Assembly (NCBI GenBank): GCA_017436305.1
Contig: JAFSDJ010000043.1
Span: forward strand, 19,035 to 83,034
DNA length: 64,000 bases
Direction of reading: 5' to 3'
DNA from: Lachnospiraceae bacterium
Lineage (GTDB): Bacteria; Bacillota; Clostridia; Lachnospirales; Lachnospiraceae
Shown here: positions 1 through 8,264 of the stretch, piece after piece
Position numbering within the stretch: the stretch's first letter is position 1
Layout of the letters: each line of letters begins with the position of its first letter
The notes under the pieces: generated by a model
Seen by the model: the letters and a program-made list of their open reading frames with translations, nothing else
Told to the model about the DNA's origin: nothing
The model's database searches: none
Program-made: the position numbers and the translations under genes

Positions 1-10
1 TTTTTTTCAT
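1..10 (-). CDS. 5' end of an unidentified gene (partial, Met-Lys-Lys...)
   Basis: Only the first codons (ATG AAA AAA) lie inside the window. The start is supported by a GGAGG at 18-22 placed 7 nt upstream. It follows the 398-aa coiled-coil gene on the same strand after about 90 nt, so it is probably the next gene of the uncharacterised operon. The intervening bases hold a small hairpin (AATACT/AGTATT) but no T-tract, so I do not call a terminator. Product unknown. Confidence 0.5.
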
Positions 11-99
11 AATATTTCCTCCACTTTTCTTTGATTGCACAATACTATGCTAAAGTATTCACGGTGCAATAGTATCATTCCATCTGCTATTCTGTCAAT

Positions 100-1296
100 T
101 TACTTTTGGTTTTTTTTCTCATAAACAGACACTTTTTGTAAAATCTCGCTGGAAAATTCCGGGTAATCCCTGGCCAGCTTTTTAAGCTCCATGCTGGCAT
201 ACTCTGCAAGCTTTGTATTGTATTCCATTTGTTTTCTAAGATTCTGTCTTCTTAAGATATAATTGTGTCTGACTTCTACCATTTCTTTTTTATCTAAAAT
301 TGCCTCAGCCTGACGAATCCAGATAAGGGGATCAAATAAATGGTATTCCTTCAAAATCCCTACAAGTTTTTGTTCATGAAATTCCAAGTCCTCTTCTACC
401 TGCCGTATCTTTTCTCGTTGGGCCCGTTCCTCTACATACTGGGTTCTAAGTCTTTCTAATTCCTTTCCTGAAGTAATTTCATATTTAGCATATAAGTATT
501 CTAAAAGGCTGGTGTTATTAATGTAACGGATTTTCACTTTATTTTGCAGCAATATTACTTTATTCAGACTTGCCGATGCCCGTTCCAGTTCTTCTATATT
601 TTCTGTATATTTCATATAAATAACAGTCAGTACAATAGCGGCAGTAGCGGCAGTAATCATATATCCTACCTTTGCATCCATAGAAAGAGCAAACTGTAAA
701 AATAAAAGAAGTACAATACATGCAAATACCGCGCAGACACAAATAGTTGCCATTCCTTTAAGGTTCATAAGCCCTACTCCGGCTTCATGCTTTCTATACT
801 GGCAGGCGTGTTTTTCTCCCTCTAAGCGATGTAAATCCTGATGAATGGCATTCTGATAAGCCTCTGCTTCCTTAATTTTAATAATTCCTTCCTCGGCTAC
901 ATCTTTAAGCCTTACCATTTTACTATAATCTTTATCACTCATAGTTCGTTTCTTTCCCTGATACTGCTTAGTGTCTAAGGAAAGCATTACAATACTACTG
1001 GCATGATCTTCTAATTCTTTTTTTTGCGGTCCCTTAATCTGTTCCACTTCTTCCATGTCTTTTAAGTAAGAATTTACCAGCTCATACTCACCCTTTAAAG
1101 AATCCATTTCTTTTACAGCCTCTGACATTTGTTCTAAACAGCTGTCTACAAACTGTCTTCTCTGCTCTTTATCAAATACATCAATGTCCTCTCTGGATAA
1201 ATAAATCTCCTGATCGGGCTGTTTTGAAACCTCCTCACCCAGGTCCTGTATTTGTTGTTCCTTATCTCTTTTAAAAATTTTACTAAAAAATTTCAT
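100..1296 (-). CDS. Uncharacterised two-TM coiled-coil protein
   Basis: I do not recognise a family for this 398-residue protein. The N-terminal 175 residues are charged and helical (heptad-like Glu/Lys/Leu), followed by two adjacent hydrophobic helices at about 181-203 and 210-230. A second long charged helical region runs from about 231 to the end. There is no signal peptide, so both coiled-coil arms should face the cytoplasm with the helical hairpin anchoring them in the membrane. It starts 8 nt after the stop of the Hsp70-like gene, so the two are almost certainly co-transcribed. A plausible role is a membrane anchor or adaptor for the two upstream proteins; that is inference from position and topology only. 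Confidence 0.8.
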   Translation of the reverse strand: MKFFSKIFKRDKEQQIQDLGEEVSKQPDQEIYLSREDIDVFDKEQRRQFVDSCLEQMSEAVKEMDSLKGEYELVNSYLKDMEEVEQIKGPQKKELEDHASSIVMLSLDTKQYQGKKRTMSDKDYSKMVRLKDVAEEGIIKIKEAEAYQNAIHQDLHRLEGEKHACQYRKHEAGVGLMNLKGMATICVCAVFACIVLLLFLQFALSMDAKVGYMITAATAAIVLTVIYMKYTENIEELERASASLNKVILLQNKVKIRYINNTSLLEYLYAKYEITSGKELERLRTQYVEERAQREKIRQVEEDLEFHEQKLVGILKEYHLFDPLIWIRQAEAILDKKEMVEVRHNYILRRQNLRKQMEYNTKLAEYASMELKKLARDYPEFSSEILQKVSVYEKKNQK

Positions 1297-1303
1297 TTTA
1301 ATA

Positions 1304-3442
1304 TCAGCACCTATCTAAATATTCTTCTTTCCATTTTTCAAGCTGGGTCGCTATTTCTTCATAATACAGATTTTTATCTTCCTTGGGCAAAAGAGCTATA
1401 TCAATCTGCTTTTTTTCCTCCGATTGCTGCCAGGCCTCTTCTACTTCTTCCATTTCCTTTTCCAACTTTAGCCCTTCCTCATAATAAAGATGATTAGCAG
1501 AGGTTAACTCTATGTAATCCTTTTTAGTCAGTTCCATTCTTTTGCATAACAGAAAGCATCTTATTTCTTCTTTATCACCGTTTTTTTCATAGGCTTCTAA
1601 AAAGCAATCTGCTGCCGTTTCAAACTGGAATAATTTTACATAAGCACATGCCATATTGTGCAATGTGAGACTTTCAAGTTTTTTATCTCTGCCCTCTAAA
1701 TCCATGCAAAGCCTGGTGTATTCTATAACTGCCAGTGCATATTTTTTCTGCATCAGCAAATAGTCTCCTCTGTTTTTCCTTCTTTCATATATGGATAAAT
1801 TTTCATTTTCTTTTAACGTTGCAGAAATCTGTCTGATATCCTCTGCTGTTTTAAAATAACTATCCTCTAAAATGATGGAAGCAAAAGCAGCAAGGGTTCC
1901 ATTAAAATCCATAACTTCTCTAAGCTTTTTAGCAACTGACTGCATGCCACACTGCTCATCTATCCAGTGAATTAACTCCTCTGTCATAATGTCTCTGTCT
2001 AACAAATGTACATTTCTGCAAATATAATAGCAAAGCTCCTCTATGAACCAAATGCCTTTATCATTTTTATAAAACCTGTACGGCTCTCTGGCATATGTGC
2101 CCATGCAAAGAGAAACATTACACCCCACATCCGGCACCGTTCCATCCTCTATTGTAATAGTCTGTTCCACACTAATACCGGAAGGTTGCCTAAACTCACC
2201 AAATCCTTTATCCTCCACATAAATGTCTATTTCACTTTCACTTCTCATAGACACTTTAAGCAAAAATCTTACCCCTTTGTTAATAAAGGACTCAAAATCT
2301 TTTAAATAAACCGGTACTTCCTTTTGTACACCACCCTCTAAGGAGGTAATTAAAAAATGAAGTTTTGGCTCTTCCTTTAAAAAAAACGCTCCTGTATATT
2401 TGGCTTCGTACCAATTTTGGCCTCCATCTAACAATGGGTAATAAGAAACCTGTCCTTTTTCTTTTACCCTCATGCCCAGGTTCATTTTCAGCTTTTCTTC
2501 ACCTAAAAAAATATGTTTCGCAAATATTTCACTTTTTAAAACTCTTTCTCTGGCTCCAAAACATGCTCCCTTACTATAAAGATTATTTCCTTCAAATACT
2601 CTGCGGCTTTTACACAAAAAGCGTAAAGACTTTTCATACCAGCCTCCAAAAAATCCTTCTCCAATAAAAAACACGCTAGATAAAAGCTTTCCATCCACAT
2701 ACTCTGTAAGAAGCTCTAAAAACTGTTCATCTAATTTTTTACCATAGCTTGCTTTTTCTTCTTCATTTTCAAATGCTTTACGCGCTTTTATGGATTCATA
2801 ATCATTTCTTTCTATCATTGCTACAATAGGTGCAGTATGAAGATTTCTGGAAAAAGTGTAAGACTTTAAATTATTTGAAGTAAAGTCAAACACTGCCACC
2901 TGATAATGCCATAATTCTTCCGGCTGATTTAACACATAATAATATAAACATTCCTGTCTGTCTCCTAAAAATATATGGTCGTTATCAACAGGTAACTTAT
3001 CCTTTAACCTATTTAACAGCGCTACTGTTTCGTCCGTTAGCTGTTCCACCGTAATCATAAGGGAAACAACTTCTCCTGTTCCAATAATAAAATTTAAAAG
3101 GGAATAGCACTTTTTTACAAAAAGGAAAAACAACTCTTCGCCTGAAAATTCTCTGTTTTCAACAGTAATGTTTTCCTGTCTGCTTGCCATACGAAATAAG
3201 TCTTTTATTAAAATTCCTTTTCCTTCCCCTGAATGCTTTAGTGCCTCTTTTCCAAAAAACCACTGACTCATTTCATGTCTTTTAGACAAACACATGGGGA
3301 TATTATATTCTTCTACTCCACCCGGTCTTAATGTGACAGGCTTTGTATCATCTAAGTATAAATAACTCATTTGCAGATAATCCTCTGCAATATCCATACC
3401 AATTACGATTTTTGGCCTTTTATTTTCTTTCTTTTCTTCCAT
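1304..3442 (-). CDS. Degenerate Hsp70/actin-like protein with C-terminal TPRs (DUF5716-like)
   Basis: This 712-residue cytoplasmic protein begins with a beta-strand motif typical of the phosphate-1 site of the actin/Hsp70 ATPase fold (IGMDIAEDYLQMSYL, near residues 14-28). It has a possible second phosphate-type motif (VAVFDFTSNN, about 183-192) and an adenosine-type motif (SVFFIGEGFFGGWYEKSL, about 257-274). The first glycine-rich loop is poorly conserved, so ATP hydrolysis is uncertain. From about 575 to 660 there are TPR-like helices (GDYLLMQKKYALAVIEY, LHNMACAYVKLFQFETAADC), then a charged helical tail. I believe it matches the family named DUF5716, but that is from memory. It lies 17 nt after the 1185-aa gene and 7 nt before the coiled-coil gene. 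RBS AGGAG precedes the ATG. Confidence 0.8.
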   Translation of the reverse strand: MEEKKENKRPKIVIGMDIAEDYLQMSYLYLDDTKPVTLRPGGVEEYNIPMCLSKRHEMSQWFFGKEALKHSGEGKGILIKDLFRMASRQENITVENREFSGEELFFLFVKKCYSLLNFIIGTGEVVSLMITVEQLTDETVALLNRLKDKLPVDNDHIFLGDRQECLYYYVLNQPEELWHYQVAVFDFTSNNLKSYTFSRNLHTAPIVAMIERNDYESIKARKAFENEEEKASYGKKLDEQFLELLTEYVDGKLLSSVFFIGEGFFGGWYEKSLRFLCKSRRVFEGNNLYSKGACFGARERVLKSEIFAKHIFLGEEKLKMNLGMRVKEKGQVSYYPLLDGGQNWYEAKYTGAFFLKEEPKLHFLITSLEGGVQKEVPVYLKDFESFINKGVRFLLKVSMRSESEIDIYVEDKGFGEFRQPSGISVEQTITIEDGTVPDVGCNVSLCMGTYAREPYRFYKNDKGIWFIEELCYYICRNVHLLDRDIMTEELIHWIDEQCGMQSVAKKLREVMDFNGTLAAFASIILEDSYFKTAEDIRQISATLKENENLSIYERRKNRGDYLLMQKKYALAVIEYTRLCMDLEGRDKKLESLTLHNMACAYVKLFQFETAADCFLEAYEKNGDKEEIRCFLLCKRMELTKKDYIELTSANHLYYEEGLKLEKEMEEVEEAWQQSEEKKQIDIALLPKEDKNLYYEEIATQLEKWKEEYLDRC

Positions 3443-3459
3443 GTATCTCTCCTGCCCGG

Positions 3460-6400
3460 TTATTTGGCTGTAAACAGTCTGTCACACTGCCATATCTTTT
3501 TCGCATACTCTCCCGCAATTTCTGTCATAGAATCATATTCCTTTAAGCTTTGACTCATCGCCATTTCATTAATAATTTTGTAACGGTTTTCCGCCCTCTC
3601 GCCTACCGTATCATTTTTCTCTATCGTTCCACTTTCTGTTAAGGTTTCCTTACCATTTTTTATCTCCGTAATATAATACTGTAATCTTTCTCCAAAAAAC
3701 AGCACAAATTTCTTCAGGAATATATTTCCATATACTTCCTGCATTTCTTCATTTTGATATTTACTGCAAAATCCGCCTTCTTTTTCTATAACATAATGAA
3801 TTACAGCCCTGCTGCCAGGTTCTCCCCGGTACTCAATAAAGGTATAGTTATTGTATAAATTAATAACCGGAAATATGTCTCTGTATTCCAAGTAGAAAGG
3901 GAAAAACGTATCCTGCTTTAACATCTGCATAAGGAAGGACTGTATCATTTGCTTTTCCTCTAAGGACAATGTCCCTTCCCCTTTTGAAAAGTATTTAAGA
4001 AAAGCAAGCATGCATACTTTAGAAAGCTTTCCCTTTTTCTTGTAAAATGAAATCATATTTTCAAACAGACGTTCTTCTGTAATTTGTTCTTTCACAAAAT
4101 ACTCATAAGCACTTTCTGATAAATATCCTTCTACCAGCTCTTCATCCGGGTTGCCTAAAAGATAATAAGCAAACACCTCTTCTTTTCTGGCTAAAAAACA
4201 ACCGCTGAACAGACAGATTAAAAGAATTCTTTCCGCAAAATCATAAGCTTCCACCCCTGCATTTACTGCGGCCTGCCATATTTCTCTTAAATATCGTGGA
4301 TTTGCCTGTTCATATTTCATCAGATAATCAAGTATTTTCCCATTGTACTTTTTATTTTTAAATACATAATTGCACAAATTTAAAAGTCCCGTATTTCTAT
4401 GGTTAGCAACTGCTAACTTATAATTACACAATTGTACCAAAGTTTTTGGGGAAACACCTTCAAATCCAAAGTCCGTTACTACTTGATATGCTTTTTCATA
4501 CATTTCCCTTATCACAAGATAAGAAAGCATTTCTGCTCTTTCCTTTTGGTTAAAAAGGTCAAATTCCATTGTTTCCAAATAATCATCTAACTGTTCTGTT
4601 GCATTTTTTTCATATAGATAAGGAATTACCTTTAAGAAAATTTCCTTCTTTAATTCTCTTTTTATTTGGTTGCCTTCTATTAAAATTTTATAACCCTGCA
4701 TGTGGGAATCCTGAATTTTAGACTGACTCCTTTGCTCATGACTCATATATAGGAAAAATCCCAAATGTTTTTCCACTTTATCCTCTAAGGTTACTAAGAA
4801 GGCCTCCGGACGCAAATATCGGTTCAACTGATATAATTTTTTCTGGCTGTAACGATTGCCCCATTTATCCTCTAAAAAAATCATATAATCCTCTGTATAA
4901 AGAGAAATGTGTGCTTTCCCTTCCTGTAAAGGATAAACATGTTCTCCTTCTATTTGTCCGCTTAAAACTACCACCTGCTTCATTTCCGGTGTTTTTGCCT
5001 GAACCTCATATAAAAATAACAGTTTTACAAAGTCTTCTGCTAACTCTTTTGAAATCATTGATTCTTTTACAAATTTTTTGTACAGAAATGCCAGATGTTT
5101 ATTCATATGTCCGGCTTTTATCTGTTTTTCTAAAAAGGTCTGAATCTGTTTTTCATAAGATAAATAAAGTTCCGGAATCTCCTCTTTATGGGCTGTCACG
5201 TTTGCATAAATGTACGCAGCATTTTCATAGTCCATAGTGCACTCATAGGAAAAATAGAGAAGCACCGTTTTAGGAAGAAGTTCTTCTTTTCCCTTATCAA
5301 GACTTAGCATATAATACTCATAAAGCCTTGTAATCCTAAGTTCTTCCTTTACTGCCATATCATACCAGTAAAACCATTTTTCTCCTGTTTTGTTACCTTT
5401 AATGAGTAAATTACAAATAACGCCAAGCACTTCCTTACCAGGTTTTTTTTCATAACATGCTTTTAATATTTGAAACAGTTTTTTTGAATATTCCTTTTCT
5501 TTCCCTGCCAGATAAACAATCTGATTTATAACCTCCTCTGTAAGCAGGTCATTTCTAATAAGAAAGAAAAGCATTTGCTGTTCATAATCTCCCAGTCTTA
5601 TAAGATTTACTGCTTTTTTTCGTAATGCCAAATAGGATTCCACATATAAAAGAGGGGAATTGCTTCCGTTTTGATAAGCCTTTTCTAACTGAACCTGTCT
5701 CTGTACATAATCATTTTCATATTCTTCTTTCAAATATAAAAGCATCCATAAAAGCAACGTACTGTTTTTATTTTTTTCATAGAGGTTTTCTATCATAGAT
5801 GTAGCTTTTTCAATGACTTTATCACTTTTTTCGTAAAGTGCATTCACATAGAGAAAATAGCCATAAGTTTCATCATCACACCCATGTTCCTCTATCATAT
5901 TTTCTACATTTCGAAGAACCCATTTTGCCTCGTTTACCTTTTCTTCAATCACGAGAATCTGAGCCTGATATAGCCTTGCCTGTATATTCCTGCTGTTAAG
6001 CTTTAACATTTTATCCACAATAGCTTTGGCATTTTCAAAAAAGACCGTTTCTGATATTTTCTTAATGCGGAAATCTACATAAGCTCTTACAAACTGCACG
6101 GTGAGCTTCTTCATGTCTCTTCTGTAAGAAACCTCTCTTCCAAAGTTTTTCTGATTTTTTACGGTAACATGAAATTCTAAAGATACCATAGAATTGAATA
6201 GACAGATTTTTCCCACATTAATTCCTTCGTGTAGCCGTTCTTCCAAAATATAATACGGAAGTTCACATCTGTTTCCTAAAAAGTCAGCTTCTAAAAGTTC
6301 TTCTTTTTCCAGTTGTAAAAAGGCACCTTCTGTTTTTAAAAATAATCGTAAATATCCCCATCCATTCCTTTCTAATACAAGTTTTTCCTGCTGGCGTCCC

Positions 6401-7017
6401 TGAATCTGTTCAAAAGCTGATTCTGATTCCGTAAGCATATATTCAATAGCCTTCTTTTTATGAATCATCACAAGAAACTCTTCTACATTTTGTTCACTAT
6501 TTTTATACTTGGAAAGCCCTTCATAGCCTGTTATGTATTGTCTGTCATTTCCTTTTAATATATTTTTAAAATCCTTAGAATAAAACAATTCTACTGCTTC
6601 ATTCCAATTTGTTTTTGCCAGATTAGCAAAGTGAAACAGATTTTTCACTGCTCCCATAGAAGAATTAAGTATAACACTAGTCACACTTAATTCTAAAGGA
6701 AGCATAAACTGTCCTGCATTGGACATAACATAGATATCACTTTTTAAAGTATCTCCCTCTTCCATGCCGCTAGTATCACATATATAGGAAATCACGTTTT
6801 CTTCTCCGAATACTTCCTTCTTATCCAGTGAAACACGATAATTGGAGGAATATATAAATGCACGAAACTCTTCTTTTAAATTACAACAAACAGTAAATTC
6901 TCCTGTTATCCTCTCGTTTATTCTTCCGGTAAGGGAAATTCTTGGAACGGAAAATTCTACAGTACCCGCAATATATTCATATTGTTCTCCTTTAAGACGT
7001 TTTAAAGTCTGCTTCAT
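3460..7017 (-). CDS. Giant helical-repeat scaffold protein (DUF5717-like)
   Basis: This 1185-residue protein is the first gene of the minus-strand operon, with a GGAGG and ATG downstream of a promoter at 7095-7123. Residues of about 10-115 look like a beta-sandwich. They are followed by a helical segment with a repeated LFHFANLAKTNWNEAVELFYS pattern, a second beta-rich block to about 330, and then a long alpha-solenoid (TPR-like helices with Ala/Leu/Tyr spacing) to about 990. A final mixed alpha/beta tail follows. No signal peptide or membrane helix is visible, so it should be cytoplasmic. I think it corresponds to DUF5717 (recalled, not checked). The size and repeats suggest a protein-protein scaffold working with the Hsp70-like and coiled-coil proteins encoded next. 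Function unknown. Confidence 0.8.
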   Translation of the reverse strand: MKQTLKRLKGEQYEYIAGTVEFSVPRISLTGRINERITGEFTVCCNLKEEFRAFIYSSNYRVSLDKKEVFGEENVISYICDTSGMEEGDTLKSDIYVMSNAGQFMLPLELSVTSVILNSSMGAVKNLFHFANLAKTNWNEAVELFYSKDFKNILKGNDRQYITGYEGLSKYKNSEQNVEEFLVMIHKKKAIEYMLTESESAFEQIQGRQQEKLVLERNGWGYLRLFLKTEGAFLQLEKEELLEADFLGNRCELPYYILEERLHEGINVGKICLFNSMVSLEFHVTVKNQKNFGREVSYRRDMKKLTVQFVRAYVDFRIKKISETVFFENAKAIVDKMLKLNSRNIQARLYQAQILVIEEKVNEAKWVLRNVENMIEEHGCDDETYGYFLYVNALYEKSDKVIEKATSMIENLYEKNKNSTLLLWMLLYLKEEYENDYVQRQVQLEKAYQNGSNSPLLYVESYLALRKKAVNLIRLGDYEQQMLFFLIRNDLLTEEVINQIVYLAGKEKEYSKKLFQILKACYEKKPGKEVLGVICNLLIKGNKTGEKWFYWYDMAVKEELRITRLYEYYMLSLDKGKEELLPKTVLLYFSYECTMDYENAAYIYANVTAHKEEIPELYLSYEKQIQTFLEKQIKAGHMNKHLAFLYKKFVKESMISKELAEDFVKLLFLYEVQAKTPEMKQVVVLSGQIEGEHVYPLQEGKAHISLYTEDYMIFLEDKWGNRYSQKKLYQLNRYLRPEAFLVTLEDKVEKHLGFFLYMSHEQRSQSKIQDSHMQGYKILIEGNQIKRELKKEIFLKVIPYLYEKNATEQLDDYLETMEFDLFNQKERAEMLSYLVIREMYEKAYQVVTDFGFEGVSPKTLVQLCNYKLAVANHRNTGLLNLCNYVFKNKKYNGKILDYLMKYEQANPRYLREIWQAAVNAGVEAYDFAERILLICLFSGCFLARKEEVFAYYLLGNPDEELVEGYLSESAYEYFVKEQITEERLFENMISFYKKKGKLSKVCMLAFLKYFSKGEGTLSLEEKQMIQSFLMQMLKQDTFFPFYLEYRDIFPVINLYNNYTFIEYRGEPGSRAVIHYVIEKEGGFCSKYQNEEMQEVYGNIFLKKFVLFFGERLQYYITEIKNGKETLTESGTIEKNDTVGERAENRYKIINEMAMSQSLKEYDSMTEIAGEYAKKIWQCDRLFTAK

Positions 7018-7045
7018 AATACCGTTTCCTCCACTCTTGTTAAAC

Positions 7046-7073
7046 TTGCATTTTCTTTTAAAGATATTATAAT
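7046..7073 (+). promoter_or_regulatory. Promoter of the CobD-like aminotransferase
   Basis: TTGCAT (7046-7051), 16-nt spacer, TATAAT (7068-7073) on the plus strand, giving a leader of about 70 nt before the ATG at 7152. A good SigA-like match. Confidence 0.55.
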
Positions 7074-7094
7074 GGATAAGAAAATAATATTTTT

Positions 7095-7123
7095 AGTATA
7101 ACATTATTTTCCCATTTTCACAA
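7095..7123 (-). promoter_or_regulatory. Promoter of the 1-7017 operon
   Basis: Read on the minus strand: TTGTGA (7118-7123), 17-nt spacer, TATACT (7095-7100), about 75 nt before the ATG of the 1185-aa gene. This is an ordinary vegetative (SigA-like) spacing. It is divergent from the aminotransferase promoter 22 nt away. Confidence 0.55.
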
Positions 7124-7151
7124 CCAATTACCAATAGCAAAGGAGATATTT

Positions 7152-8264
7152 ATGATACAGCATACAGACCATTTTCACGGCAGCGACCTGGAAAAAATAG
7201 AACAGACCTTTGGAATTCGCAAAGAAGAAATTATAAGCTTTAGTGCTAACATAAATCCTTTAGGTTTATCAGAAAACTTAAAAGCATACTTGTCTTCTCA
7301 CTTAGATGTGATTACTACTTATCCGGATAGAGAATATACCGGTCTTTCAAATGCTATTTCTGAATATACAAAATGCAATCCGGAAAATATTATTGTAGGA
7401 AATGGTGCTACGGAATTAATTTCTTTATTTTTTAGTGCTATCTCTCCAAAAAAAGCTTTGATCATAGGGCCTACCTATTCTGAATATGAAAGAGAAATTT
7501 CATTATCCGGTGGACAGATACATTACTATTTTACAAAAGAAGAAAACGACTTCCGGTTTCAGATGTCAGATTTTCTCATGGAAATGAAAAAAGATTACGA
7601 CCTTGTTATACTTTGTAACCCCAACAATCCAACCTCTACTACATTAACAAAGAGGGAGCTGTCTACTATTTTATCAAAGCTTAATGAGCAAAACGGTTAT
7701 CTTTTAGTAGATGAAACTTATGTAGAGTTTGTTGATAATGTAGAGGAAATCTCAGCCGTTTCCTTAACAGAACAGTTTTCCAATTTAGTGGTATTAAGAG
7801 GGATTTCCAAATTTTTTGCCTCTCCCGGTTTACGCCTTGGTTATGGCATAACAGGCAACAAGGATTTACTATCTTTCATTAAAGAGCATAAAAATCCATG
7901 GACAATTAATTCCGTTGCAGAAGCTGCCGGTTCTTTTATGTTTAGAGATAAAGCATATATTAAAAAAACCTCTGATTATATAAAAGAAGAACGGAATTTT
8001 GTCTGTAAAAGTCTTGCTTCCATAGAAGGACTTAAAATCTATAAAAGTACCTGCAATTTTGTACTTGTGAAAATAACAAAGGAAGGAATAAACGCGGATA
8101 TTCTTTTTGATTATTGTATCAAAAAGAAATTCATGATCCGTAATTGTTCTTCCTTCCAGTCTTTAAATAATCTTTATTTTCGTGTGTGCTTCATGAGGCA
8201 CGAAGACAATTTGGCACTTCTTAACTCAATCAAAGAAGCTATGGAACAGGCTTACTTTTTATAG
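7152..8264 (+). CDS. PLP-dependent class I/II aminotransferase (CobD/HisC-like)
   Basis: This 370-residue fold-type I PLP enzyme resembles threonine-phosphate decarboxylase (CobD) and histidinol-phosphate aminotransferase. Diagnostic features: an N-terminal HFHGSDL plus FSANINPLG (residues 29-38), which is the CobD-style opening; the NPNNPTS motif at 156-162; Asp187 in LLVDETYVEF; the Schiff-base lysine Lys220 in GISKFFASPGLRLGY; and the phosphate-binding arginine Arg228. RBS AAAGGAG sits 7 nt before the ATG. No cobalamin or histidine genes lie nearby, so the substrate is open: it could be a stand-alone L-threonine-phosphate decarboxylase or another amino-acid phosphate aminotransferase. Its 3' end overlaps the convergent histidine kinase gene by 13 bp. 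Confidence 0.8.
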   Translation: MIQHTDHFHGSDLEKIEQTFGIRKEEIISFSANINPLGLSENLKAYLSSHLDVITTYPDREYTGLSNAISEYTKCNPENIIVGNGATELISLFFSAISPKKALIIGPTYSEYEREISLSGGQIHYYFTKEENDFRFQMSDFLMEMKKDYDLVILCNPNNPTSTTLTKRELSTILSKLNEQNGYLLVDETYVEFVDNVEEISAVSLTEQFSNLVVLRGISKFFASPGLRLGYGITGNKDLLSFIKEHKNPWTINSVAEAAGSFMFRDKAYIKKTSDYIKEERNFVCKSLASIEGLKIYKSTCNFVLVKITKEGINADILFDYCIKKKFMIRNCSSFQSLNNLYFRVCFMRHEDNLALLNSIKEAMEQAYFL

